Assembly: GCA_018266435.1 (NCBI GenBank)
Contig: JAFEAL010000006.1
Location: 62,001-126,000, forward strand
Direction of reading: 5' to 3'
DNA length: 64,000 nucleotides
From: Bacteroidota bacterium
Lineage (GTDB): Bacteria > Bacteroidota > Bacteroidia > Cytophagales > Cyclobacteriaceae
The translations under genes and the position numbers were made by a program. Positions 53,851 through 61,837 of the stretch are shown here, one piece after another. Below the pieces are notes generated by a model. That model was not told the DNA's origin and ran no database searches. It was given only the letters and a program-made list of their open reading frames with translations. Numbering within the stretch: the first letter of the stretch is position 1; every line of letters starts with the position of its first letter.

Positions 53851-55806
53851 ATGAAAAAGTCTTTTTTTTTAGTATTAACAATCCTGGCTGTAACAGGCTG
53901 CACAAACCGGAATTCTGTTAAAACGAACTCTCCATTTAATAAGATCGAGGCCATAGAAGAGAAGTACCAACCTCTGCCCTTAACCGAAGTAAAACCCCAG
54001 GGATGGATCAACGAACAAATTCGTAAAAACCTGGATGGCTTTGTAGGCAGGCTGGATACGCTCGTTCCTCAACTCATCAGGGATGATAAAATTTACGGAG
54101 AAAGCCGCTTGACGAAAAAAGTAAAAAATAAAGAGGTGGGGGCGTTGGGCGATGCCGGAGACTGGCAGGTGCAGTTTTTATGGTGGAACAGTGAAACACA
54201 AAGTAACTGGCGTGACGGCTACCTGCGCAGTGCTATTTTATTGAACGACAAACAACACCTGAGTAACTTGCAGAAGTACGTAGATTACATTTTGTCCACG
54301 CAAGATAAAGACGGCTACCTGGGTATTTATGACAAAGACTTACGTTATCGTTTTGATAATGAAAACGGAGAGCTTTGGGCAAAAGCCACGTTACTGCGGG
54401 GGTTGCTTGCCTGGTACGAACAAACAAAAGATCAAAAAATTTTATCCGCCATTGAGCGGGCGGCCCAAAATGTGATAGATAATTATCCGGCATTTCACTC
54501 ACATCCGTTTTATTCAAAACAACCCAATGTGGGCGGCACTTCACACGGGCTCATGATTACCGATGTTTTTGAAAATCTTTTTCGAATCACAGGAAAAGAA
54601 ACCTATCGGGAATATTGCTTGTTTTTGTATCAAGACTTTTCAGAACAAGAGCTGAACGAAAGTGCGCAGTACAAAAAACTGATGAATGATACGCTCTTGT
54701 TAAGTTCACATGGCGTGCATGTGTACGAGCACTTGCGTAGTGTAGCCGCAGCTTACTACGCATCCGGCAATCCACAATTAAAAATAGCCTTGGATAAATT
54801 TTTGAATAAAATTAATGATGAGACAACGGCATCAGGCGCAGGTGTGGGCGATGAATGGATTGGAGGAAAAAAAGCCGATGCCACAAAGCGAGGATATGAA
54901 TATTGTTCATTGCAGGAATTGATGCACAGCTACCTTGAGTTGCTGCTGAAGACAGGCAACAACGCTTTTGCCGATCAAGCAGAAACAATTTTTTTTAATG
55001 CCGCTCAAGGAGCGCGACACCCTTCAGAAAGTTGCATCGCTTACCTAAAAAGCGACAACTCCTATTATATGACAGGCGGGCTGAATGGCGACAACTCCAA
55101 TAAAAAGCAAACCCGCTATACGTATTCACCGGTGCATCAGGAAGCAGCGGTATGCTGCGTACCCAATGCGGGACGCATTGCACCTTACTATGTTCAGCAC
55201 ATGTGGATGAAGCACAATCAATCATTGGTTGCTTCGCTGCTTGGCCCATGCGTAGTGACCACAACCGTGAACAGCCACCGGGTAACCATTACCGAAAAAA
55301 CCAATTACCCGTTTGAAAACACAATTGAGTTTGTGGTTTCGGCCGATTCAGAATTTGATTTAAAAATCCGTAAACCCGGTTGGGTAACAAAATTTTCTGT
55401 AGATACGGAGTACATCGAAGAAGATGGATATGTAGTTATCCGTAAAAACTGGAAAGGATCACAATCGGTAAAAATCAATTTTATTCCTGAAATTGTAGAA
55501 AGAAAAGACATTAACCATGAAAATTATTTTACCTACGGAGCACTGGTACTGGCTTCGCCTTTGGCTGCTCGGGAAGAAAAAACAAAAACATTTGCAATTC
55601 CAGGGTTTTATAATTTTAAATACTCACCCAAACACTTGAAGACTTATTGGTACGCAGGTTACCCCGTTGTAGCCGTGCAAAATAATCCCCTGATTTTTAA
55701 AACAATTCTGTTAAACGACAGTACACATCAAAAAGAAACGGTTGAATTAGTTCCGATGGGAAACACTATTTTACGACAAGTAACTTTTAAAGACCCACCT
55801 CACTAA
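53851..55806 (+). CDS. GH127-like glycoside hydrolase lipoprotein (beta-L-arabinofuranosidase family, DUF1680)
   Basis: A protein of about 651 residues. The start at 53851 gives a lipoprotein signal with lipobox VTGC near residue 16. The (alpha/alpha)6 barrel and beta-sandwich domains of GH127 follow. The catalytic metal/nucleophile cluster known from Bifidobacterium HypBA1 is kept: Glu393 and Cys395 (HPSESC) and Cys435/Cys436 (CCVPNAGR). It should remove terminal L-arabinofuranose-like sugars in the periplasm or at the outer membrane. The exact sugar is not fixed by sequence. It starts 4 nt after the isomerase gene. Confidence 0.85.
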   Translation: MKKSFFLVLTILAVTGCTNRNSVKTNSPFNKIEAIEEKYQPLPLTEVKPQGWINEQIRKNLDGFVGRLDTLVPQLIRDDKIYGESRLTKKVKNKEVGALGDAGDWQVQFLWWNSETQSNWRDGYLRSAILLNDKQHLSNLQKYVDYILSTQDKDGYLGIYDKDLRYRFDNENGELWAKATLLRGLLAWYEQTKDQKILSAIERAAQNVIDNYPAFHSHPFYSKQPNVGGTSHGLMITDVFENLFRITGKETYREYCLFLYQDFSEQELNESAQYKKLMNDTLLLSSHGVHVYEHLRSVAAAYYASGNPQLKIALDKFLNKINDETTASGAGVGDEWIGGKKADATKRGYEYCSLQELMHSYLELLLKTGNNAFADQAETIFFNAAQGARHPSESCIAYLKSDNSYYMTGGLNGDNSNKKQTRYTYSPVHQEAAVCCVPNAGRIAPYYVQHMWMKHNQSLVASLLGPCVVTTTVNSHRVTITEKTNYPFENTIEFVVSADSEFDLKIRKPGWVTKFSVDTEYIEEDGYVVIRKNWKGSQSVKINFIPEIVERKDINHENYFTYGALVLASPLAAREEKTKTFAIPGFYNFKYSPKHLKTYWYAGYPVVAVQNNPLIFKTILLNDSTHQKETVELVPMGNTILRQVTFKDPPH

Positions 55807-55847
55807 AGCGCAAGCACAATTCTTTGGCCACATAATCATAAATAAGT

Positions 55848-57386
55848 ATGAAAAACTTCATTGTTTCAGTCTTGTTATTTTTTGGTTTTCAGACGCAAGC
55901 ACAGGAAGTGATTTATCATGTATTTCAACGCAGCTTTTTTGATAGTAATGGTGATGGACACGGAGATTTGAAAGGCATGCAACAAAAGCTTGACTACCTG
56001 CAAGATTTGGGGGTGACTTCAATCCTGCTGACTCCACTATACCAATCAGAATTCTATCATAATTACTTTGCCACAGATTTTGAAAAAATTGACTCCAAAT
56101 ACGGAACGTTGGACGAATACCTGAGCTTGGTAAAAGAAGTACACAGGCGTAACATGAAAATTTACCAAGATGTGGAAATGCAATACGTTACCCATGAACA
56201 CGCATGGTATAAAAGCTCATACGGGCATCCTCACTCGCCTTATTCAAACTATGTGTATTACGAGGACAGCCTAAATCTAAAGCCATTCTTTTTTTATAAC
56301 ATACCTGAGTTTACTACCTATAACAACCTGAAGCAAAAAATTGCCGTGGTGAATATGAATAATCCGGCTGTAAGAAAATATACATTTGATGTTTTAAATT
56401 TTTGGGTTGACCCCAACAAAGACGGAAGATTTGATGATGGCGTAGATGGGTTTCGGCTCGACCACATGATGGATGACCTGGATAATTTCAAAAAATTACC
56501 ACACCTCTTTAAAAATTTCTGGACACCAGTGCTTACCAGCCTAAAAAAAACAAACCCCAGCATTAAGATTATTGCCGAGCAGGCCAACTGGTTTTCACTT
56601 GGCCGGGAATATTTTCGCGAAGCAGCCGTAGACCGGGTATTTGCATTCTACTTAAGCTGGGCCATTGAAAAAATGGATAAGAAAGAACTCATCAAAGCAG
56701 CCGATAGCACACTCACTAAAAACTATGAAGGCAAAGAACAAATTGTATTTATTGAAAATCATGACACCCGCAGATTGGCATCCGTTTCTGGCATGAATCA
56801 GGGAAAATTAAAAATTGCGGCTACACTTAATTTATTGCTGGGCGGAATTCCCTTGATTTATTACGGTCAGGAGATAGGCATGACGGGCAAACAGCTAAAA
56901 GGCAAGACCGATGGGAACGATATTCCTATTCGCGAAGCTTTTGAATGGACTGCCAATGCAACGGGTAAAGGCATGACTTTTTGGTACAAAGGCACCGGGC
57001 CATGGTGGGACAGTACCCATGTTAAGCCATTTGATGGAATTTCGGTAGAAGAACAACGGAACGACCCGCAGTCATTGTTCAACTATTATAAAAAAATGAT
57101 TCAGTTGAAGAAGTCATACCCGGCATTGGCACAGGGAAAATATCAAGACGTAGAAAATGATAACAACAAAATATTTTCTTTTTTGAGGTACACCCATACT
57201 GAAAAATGTTTGGTTGTAGTAAACTTGTCAGATAAACCACAACAGACTATCATTAGCTCAGGGAATGAAAAATTTAAGACTGCAAAAAGCTTATTGAGTA
57301 ACGAAAATCTAAAACTGATAAATAACGAAAGCCTATCTCTTGCCATGCCTCCTTATGGAGTACAAGTTTATAAATTAGCCCGATAG
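55848..57386 (+). CDS. Secreted alpha-amylase family (GH13) glycosidase
   Basis: A 512-residue exported enzyme with a signal peptide (ending QTQAQ at about 19). The GH13 barrel has the nucleophile Asp205 in DGFRLDHM, the acid/base Glu244 in 'IIAEQANW' and the third carboxylate Asp306 in ENHDTRR. Region I is unusual ('YQDVEMQYVTHEH' instead of DxxxNH). A calcium-type loop 'DSNGDGHGDLKGM' is near the N-terminus. A C-terminal beta-domain ends the protein. Specificity (amylase, glucosidase or trehalose-type) is open. It lies 41 nt after the GH127-like gene in the same operon. Confidence 0.88.
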   Translation: MKNFIVSVLLFFGFQTQAQEVIYHVFQRSFFDSNGDGHGDLKGMQQKLDYLQDLGVTSILLTPLYQSEFYHNYFATDFEKIDSKYGTLDEYLSLVKEVHRRNMKIYQDVEMQYVTHEHAWYKSSYGHPHSPYSNYVYYEDSLNLKPFFFYNIPEFTTYNNLKQKIAVVNMNNPAVRKYTFDVLNFWVDPNKDGRFDDGVDGFRLDHMMDDLDNFKKLPHLFKNFWTPVLTSLKKTNPSIKIIAEQANWFSLGREYFREAAVDRVFAFYLSWAIEKMDKKELIKAADSTLTKNYEGKEQIVFIENHDTRRLASVSGMNQGKLKIAATLNLLLGGIPLIYYGQEIGMTGKQLKGKTDGNDIPIREAFEWTANATGKGMTFWYKGTGPWWDSTHVKPFDGISVEEQRNDPQSLFNYYKKMIQLKKSYPALAQGKYQDVENDNNKIFSFLRYTHTEKCLVVVNLSDKPQQTIISSGNEKFKTAKSLLSNENLKLINNESLSLAMPPYGVQVYKLAR

Positions 57387-57409
57387 CTTTCTGAGTTAAT
57401 GCCAGGCTA

Positions 57410-57439
57410 AATACAACTAGTTAAACGCTTGTTTGTATT
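57410..57439. terminator. Possible bidirectional terminator
   Basis: AATACAA (57410-57416) and TTGTATT (57433-57439) flank a 16-nt loop between the convergent amylase and Crp/Fnr genes. It is weak, with no long T-run on either side. Confidence 0.25.
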
Positions 57440-57441
57440 GC

Positions 57442-58122
57442 TTACTTAAGGTTTTCCAAATCGTAAATAAGGATTCTTCTCCGATCAAAGTTTAAAAATT
57501 TCTTTTCTTGTAAATCATTGAGCACCGTAGTAACAGTTTGCCTTGATGTACCGGTGAGTGTGGCAATATCTTTATGTGTGAATTTTGTATAGATGATGGT
57601 TTCGTAGCCGGCTTTCAGACCCTTCCATGCGGCAGCATCTTTGAGAAACTCTACAATTCTTGTTCGTGCGTCTTTGAATACAAGCGATTCTAATTTCCGT
57701 TCAACTTTCATTAATCTCAAACCAATTAATTTAATGATTTTGAAATTTAATTCACGGTCCTTATACATTAATTGCTGCAGTTCGTGAATGCTCAACGTGC
57801 ATGCAACCGTGTCTTGTTCGGCAAGGGCAAAATCATTTCTTTTTTCTTCTCCGGCAAGCGCCAATTCACCGAATATTTCACCCCGCACTAATATGGCGTT
57901 GGTTACTTCTTGCCCACCGGCTAAGTAATGACCAATTCGCACTTGACCTTCTGATATCAAATAAATATGTGTAGAGTGATCTTTTAAAGAGTAGATGTTT
58001 TGACCCTTTTTATATTTTTTAAAAACATGTGTATGTGTTTGGTTCATCTTCTTCACTTTGTGTGGGCAAAGAATGTTGTATAAATCAACACACTCAAAAT
58101 ACCATATTGCGGATGGGTTCAT
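57442..58122 (-). CDS. Crp/Fnr family transcriptional regulator
   Basis: A 226-residue regulator starting MNPSAIWYFECVDLYNILC, the usual Bacteroidota N-terminus, with Cys and His residues (ECVDLYNILCPHK) that may bind metal or sense redox state. A cyclic-nucleotide-binding-like domain ('GQNIYSLKDHSTHIYLISEGQVRIG', 'GEIFGELAL') precedes a helix-turn-helix 'HKDIATLTGTSRQTVTTVLNDL'. It is divergent from the YHS-DoxX-DinB-ATP-grasp-LysE operon with 111 nt between and is its likely regulator. The longest frame starts 24 codons earlier, but that extension is not family-like. Confidence 0.88.
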   Translation of the reverse strand: MNPSAIWYFECVDLYNILCPHKVKKMNQTHTHVFKKYKKGQNIYSLKDHSTHIYLISEGQVRIGHYLAGGQEVTNAILVRGEIFGELALAGEEKRNDFALAEQDTVACTLSIHELQQLMYKDRELNFKIIKLIGLRLMKVERKLESLVFKDARTRIVEFLKDAAAWKGLKAGYETIIYTKFTHKDIATLTGTSRQTVTTVLNDLQEKKFLNFDRRRILIYDLENLK

Positions 58123-58170
58123 GGCCCTAAAATTAGAGCATTTATAAATAAATATAAAGCAAATGTCGGC

Positions 58171-58193
58171 TGCATTACATTTAGATAAATGCA
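58171..58193. promoter_or_regulatory. Candidate Crp/Fnr operator
   Basis: TGCATT (58171-58176) and AATGCA (58188-58193) form an inverted repeat, and inside it CATTTA-GA-TAAATG (58178-58191) is a tighter 14-bp dyad. It sits between the divergent regulator and the YHS operon. TACATTTA at 58177-58184 is one mismatch from a -7 box. Confidence 0.4.
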
Positions 58194-58233
58194 AACCTCG
58201 TTATTTAGCGCGAACGTTATTACCAAAACATTT

Positions 58234-58710
58234 ATGAATAGTAAAATTTGTTTTCTCATAACATTGATGGTGTGTGCAACCGGTCTGATGGCACAGTCGG
58301 TAGAGGTTCGAAAAAAACAATTTAATATTGAAGAGTCGGGGCTTGCTCTTCAAGGGTATGATCCGGTTGTGTACTTTGTAAACAATAAAGCGGCTAAGGG
58401 CAAACCTGAAATCTCAATCCTAGTTGAGGGTGTCATATACCGATTTACATCAGAGAAAAATAAAAACACTTTTTTAACGAACCCATCAAAGTACGAACCG
58501 CAATACGGAGGATGGTGTGCTTATGCCATGGGATCAAATGGAAACAAAATAGAAATTGATCCTGAAACTTTTAAAATAACCGATGGCAAACTATACCTGT
58601 TTTATAACAAATTTTTTACTAACACTTTAAAAGAGTGGAATAAAAATGAAGTGCCGTTAAAAACAACAGCTGATAAGAATTGGGAAATATTTATTCACCA
58701 CAAGCCATGA
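58234..58710 (+). CDS. Exported YHS domain-containing protein
   Basis: A 158-residue protein from the ATG at 58234, with a signal peptide (MNSKICFLITLMVCATGLMAQ). The YHS region is 'ALQGYDPVVYFVNNKAAKGKPEI...YRFTSEKNKNTFLTNPSKYEPQYGGWCAYAM'. YHS domains are linked to metal binding and are often found next to redox or thiol systems. First gene of a five-gene operon. Its stop overlaps the DoxX start as ATGA. Confidence 0.85.
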   Translation: MNSKICFLITLMVCATGLMAQSVEVRKKQFNIEESGLALQGYDPVVYFVNNKAAKGKPEISILVEGVIYRFTSEKNKNTFLTNPSKYEPQYGGWCAYAMGSNGNKIEIDPETFKITDGKLYLFYNKFFTNTLKEWNKNEVPLKTTADKNWEIFIHHKP

Positions 58711-59117
58711 CTACAAAGCAAAAAAATTTGATCGGTTGGATTTTTAGAATAGCAGCAGCAGCTATTCTGTTACAAACATTGTTTTATAAATTTACCGCAG
58801 CACCCGAATCGGTTTATATTTTTTCAACTTTGGGAATGGAACCATGGGGAAGAGTTGGTATTGGTGCGATGGAGTTGGTAGCTTCCGTTTTACTGATAAT
58901 ACCAGGGGCTACCGTGTTCGGTGCAGGTTTAGCAATTGGCCTGATGAGCGGTGCAATTTTTTTTCACCTGACTAAACTAGGCCTTGTTGTGCAAAATGAC
59001 TCAGGTTTATTGTTTGCTTATGCCTGTACCGTATTATTTTGTTGTTCGGTTCTCGTTTTTATGGACAAGGCAAAACTATTTTTTATCATAATGAAACTCA
59101 AGAAAAAATTATTTTGA
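58707..59117 (+). CDS. DoxX family membrane protein
   Basis: A 136-residue protein with four transmembrane helices. The DoxX-type N-terminus is 'GWIFRIAAAAILLQTLFYKFTAAPES', and 'MELVASVLLIIPG' is in helix 2. The family includes thiosulfate:quinone oxidoreductase subunits and many uncharacterised redox-linked membrane proteins. Start at 58707 (ATGA overlap with the YHS stop). The DinB-like gene follows after 2 nt. Confidence 0.8.
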   Translation: MTTKQKNLIGWIFRIAAAAILLQTLFYKFTAAPESVYIFSTLGMEPWGRVGIGAMELVASVLLIIPGATVFGAGLAIGLMSGAIFFHLTKLGLVVQNDSGLLFAYACTVLFCCSVLVFMDKAKLFFIIMKLKKKLF

Positions 59118-59119
59118 AT

Positions 59120-59641
59120 ATGGAACTTACCCATCTGCTGACTACAATTATCAACCAATTGAAACAATTGCTGCTTGCTGTAACCAATGAGCAATATTGT
59201 GAGCAAATACCTGTGTTGTCACACGCTACCATTGGGCAACACACACGCCACATTATTGAATTTTTTATTGAACTTAATCATGGGTACAAAACAGGCCGCG
59301 TAAATTATGATGCCAGAAAACGGGATATAAAAATTGAAACGGATAAAAATTGTGCATTATCACAGTTACAATTGATAATAGAAAATTTAAAAAAAGAAAA
59401 CAAAGCATTGATGCTTATTGCTGATTTTAATTTGAATAATAAATCTTCTTACGCCATACCAACTAATTTTGAACGTGAACTGGTGTACAATCTTGAGCAC
59501 ACCATTCATCACATGGCGCTTATTCGCATAGGTGTGCCCGTTATTTCATCCATTGTTTTACCTGATAATTTTGGTGTAGCGGTGGCTACAATAAAACACA
59601 GGTCAGTATCTTCTCATAGTAATGAACACGTATATGCTTGA
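59120..59641 (+). CDS. DinB-like four-helix bundle protein
   Basis: A 173-residue protein. 'SHATIGQHTRHIIEFF' and 'NLEHTIHHMALIRIGV' supply a plausible metal-binding His triad (His41, His127, His131) as in the DinB/YfiT-like superfamily. 'GRVNYDARKRDIKIETD' is a distinctive motif. DinB-fold proteins include thiol S-transferases (bacillithiol, mycothiol) and enzymes such as EgtB's N-terminal part; the reaction here is unknown. The start at 59120 follows DoxX by 2 nt. The ATP-grasp start lies within its last codons. Confidence 0.75.
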   Translation: MELTHLLTTIINQLKQLLLAVTNEQYCEQIPVLSHATIGQHTRHIIEFFIELNHGYKTGRVNYDARKRDIKIETDKNCALSQLQLIIENLKKENKALMLIADFNLNNKSSYAIPTNFERELVYNLEHTIHHMALIRIGVPVISSIVLPDNFGVAVATIKHRSVSSHSNEHVYA

Positions 59642-60695
59642 CGCTGTTCGTTGGAAGCTCAGACGCTTTTTTATCCGGTTGCTGCATTGGGAATATTGGC
59701 CAATGAAAATCACGTATTTTCCGTTGCTTCCCTATTGGTGTTGGCTCAGCATCAAGGCGCGGTCATTTTTCTTCTTCAGTGCTGCTAATCCGAGCATTCA
59801 ATACGCTGGGTTCATACAAGAACGTAAGAGCAACATTTACAAATTAATTCCCCAGCAATTTTATCCCCAAACTGTTTTCTGCTCAGCAAATGCAACACTC
59901 CATGAAATTGAATTACAGTTGCAAAAACAAAATTTTACTTTTCCATTAATTGCCAAACCTGATATTGGCGAACGTGGCGTGCAAGTAAAACTGATTCATT
60001 CACTCGATGATTTGAAGTTGTACAGCCGGCAAAGTAAAGTTGATTTTTTGTTACAAGAATTTATTGATTACGACTATGAAGCAGGTATTTTTTATTACCG
60101 GATTCCCGGAGAAAATCAAGGTCACATTTCAGGCATTGTAACGAAAGATCTTTTAGCCGTAACGGGTAATGGCCAGTCGAATATAGAAGAGTTGCTTCAA
60201 CGAAACGACCGATCGGTGTTACAAATACCAACATTAAAATCCATATACGGAGATTACCTCGAAACGGTATTGCCTGAGGGGAAAACGCAAACGCTTGTGC
60301 CGTACGGCAATCATTGTAGAGGAGCAAAATTTGTTGACGAAAGTTTCAGAATCAATAATAAGCTCAGCAACAGCATAGATCAAATTTGTAAACGGATACC
60401 GGGATTCTACTTTGGAAGATTAGACATCAAATTTAAAAGCTGGGAAGATCTGGAAAACGGAAAACATTTTTCCATCATCGAACTCAACGGGGCAGGAAGC
60501 GAGCCTACACACATTTATGACCCGTCACATTCGCTGTTCTATGGCTGGGCTGAAATATGCAAACATTGGAAACTACTTTATCAAATAAGCCTGATCAATT
60601 CGCAGCAGTTAAGTATACCGTTAATGTCCTTTACACAAGGAATGGAAATGAAAAAAGCACACGAGCTACATTTAGCATTAATGACACAGGTATGA
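59622..60695 (+). CDS. ATP-grasp enzyme (D-Ala-D-Ala ligase-like)
   Basis: A 357-residue protein with an N-terminal hydrophobic segment (about 25-55). The ATP-grasp fold is shown by 'FPLIAKPDIGERGVQVK' with Lys112, 'LLQEFIDYDYEAGIFYYR' for the adenine-linker region and 'IIELNGAGSEPTHIYDP' with the Mg-binding Glu287 and Asn289. Such enzymes join a carboxylate to an amine via an acyl phosphate. A second start at 59634 is possible. The LysE-like exporter gene begins in an ATGA overlap with its stop, suggesting product export. Confidence 0.8.
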   Translation: MNTYMLDAVRWKLRRFFIRLLHWEYWPMKITYFPLLPYWCWLSIKARSFFFFSAANPSIQYAGFIQERKSNIYKLIPQQFYPQTVFCSANATLHEIELQLQKQNFTFPLIAKPDIGERGVQVKLIHSLDDLKLYSRQSKVDFLLQEFIDYDYEAGIFYYRIPGENQGHISGIVTKDLLAVTGNGQSNIEELLQRNDRSVLQIPTLKSIYGDYLETVLPEGKTQTLVPYGNHCRGAKFVDESFRINNKLSNSIDQICKRIPGFYFGRLDIKFKSWEDLENGKHFSIIELNGAGSEPTHIYDPSHSLFYGWAEICKHWKLLYQISLINSQQLSIPLMSFTQGMEMKKAHELHLALMTQV

Positions 60696-61333
60696 AGCCC
60701 AACGCAAAGCTTTTTTTTACTACGATGGCCATAAGCTTTTTAGGTTCATTACCCTTGGGTATTCTCAATATAAGTGTTGCCAATTTTACGTCTCATGATG
60801 ATCTTGCTTCAGCATTTGGTTTTTCTGTCGCAGCCATTTTTGTAGAAATGGCGTTCGTTCGTATCGCGCTAACGGCAATCAAACAATTTGAAAAGCTGAA
60901 GCGTTATTTGCGTTTTTTCAGTTTACTCACCAGTTTTTTATTGTTGATGTTGTCGTTTAACACACTGGCTGCTGCTTACCAGAGCGAACCGTTTCACTCT
61001 GATTTACCTTTATCGGCCGGTAATCCCGTTTTATCAGGGTTATTGCTTAGCGTTATGAATCCATTGCACTTACCTTTTTGGATGAGTTGGATTGTCCTAT
61101 TGAAATCGAACAGATTATTAAATGATAAGCCTTCTGCATACAATTATTTTATATGCGCAATTGGTATAGGCACAGCCGCAGCTTTTTTTCTTTATGGCAT
61201 TGCCGGGAGTTATGTAGTCAGGCTATTCAGGAGTCAACAAACAGGACTTAATTGGGTTGTAGGAATAATTTTATTGGTTTCTGCTTTGATGTTACTTTAC
61301 AAAAATCACATCAAGACTTTCTACAAACTCTGA
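60692..61333 (+). CDS. LysE-like membrane transporter
   Basis: A 213-residue protein with about six transmembrane helices. 'SFLGSLPLGILNISVANFTS' resembles the LysE/RhtB N-terminus (the 'PGP' region reads 'LPLG'), and 'NPVLSGLLLSVMNPLHLPFWMSWIVLLK' matches the internal repeat. The family exports amino acids and small dipeptides. Last gene of the operon. Start at 60692 overlaps the ATP-grasp stop (ATGA). The longer in-frame start is inside the ATP-grasp gene and not family-like. Confidence 0.75.
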   Translation: MKPNAKLFFTTMAISFLGSLPLGILNISVANFTSHDDLASAFGFSVAAIFVEMAFVRIALTAIKQFEKLKRYLRFFSLLTSFLLLMLSFNTLAAAYQSEPFHSDLPLSAGNPVLSGLLLSVMNPLHLPFWMSWIVLLKSNRLLNDKPSAYNYFICAIGIGTAAAFFLYGIAGSYVVRLFRSQQTGLNWVVGIILLVSALMLLYKNHIKTFYKL

Positions 61334-61837
61334 TGTCTATCCAGGAGGCAAATGAATACTTGGCCCATATAACCGGATAATGAAAGGTGATAGTATTAAT
61401 TATTTCAGTGGCGTATCAATTTTTTAAACTGCGGAATATTCAATCCTGCATTGTACCAAATGTAGAGCAGTAGTCACCTGTGATGTATTTTTTTCAGACC
61501 TGTGTCCGGTGAGAAATACCAAGTACAGCAATATTCTGATATCCCAAATTCAGTAAGCGATGAGCTATAAACGATTGCGTTCACCAATGTCAAAGATCCT
61601 GGCAGTTGCCAGCAAGCTAAACGTATTAATTAAGCTAAGTGAAGTAACCGGTGTAGGTTGATCGGCTTACTTCTAAAGGTGATTTGGTTTGATAGATATG
61701 TTTCTAGTGTTTTTGTTGGTTAAAATTTTCCAGAGTATTCCGGGCCAGCTTGATAAAACATAATTTGTAGCAAGGGCAAAACTACAGCAGATAATTTTTT
61801 AGTTCAGATACTATGACCATGCTATAGTCATCCAGTC
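61334..61837. other. 500-nt non-coding gap
   Basis: AT-rich sequence between the LysE-like gene and the convergent Gfo/Idh gene. Only short frames occur, none with family features. No clear terminator, tRNA or repeat was seen. It may hold decayed sequence. Confidence 0.5.

Noticed and set aside
61334-61837. Possible small gene or ncRNA in the gap after the LysE-like gene
   Set aside because: Short frames only, no consistent secondary structure or promoter that I could support.
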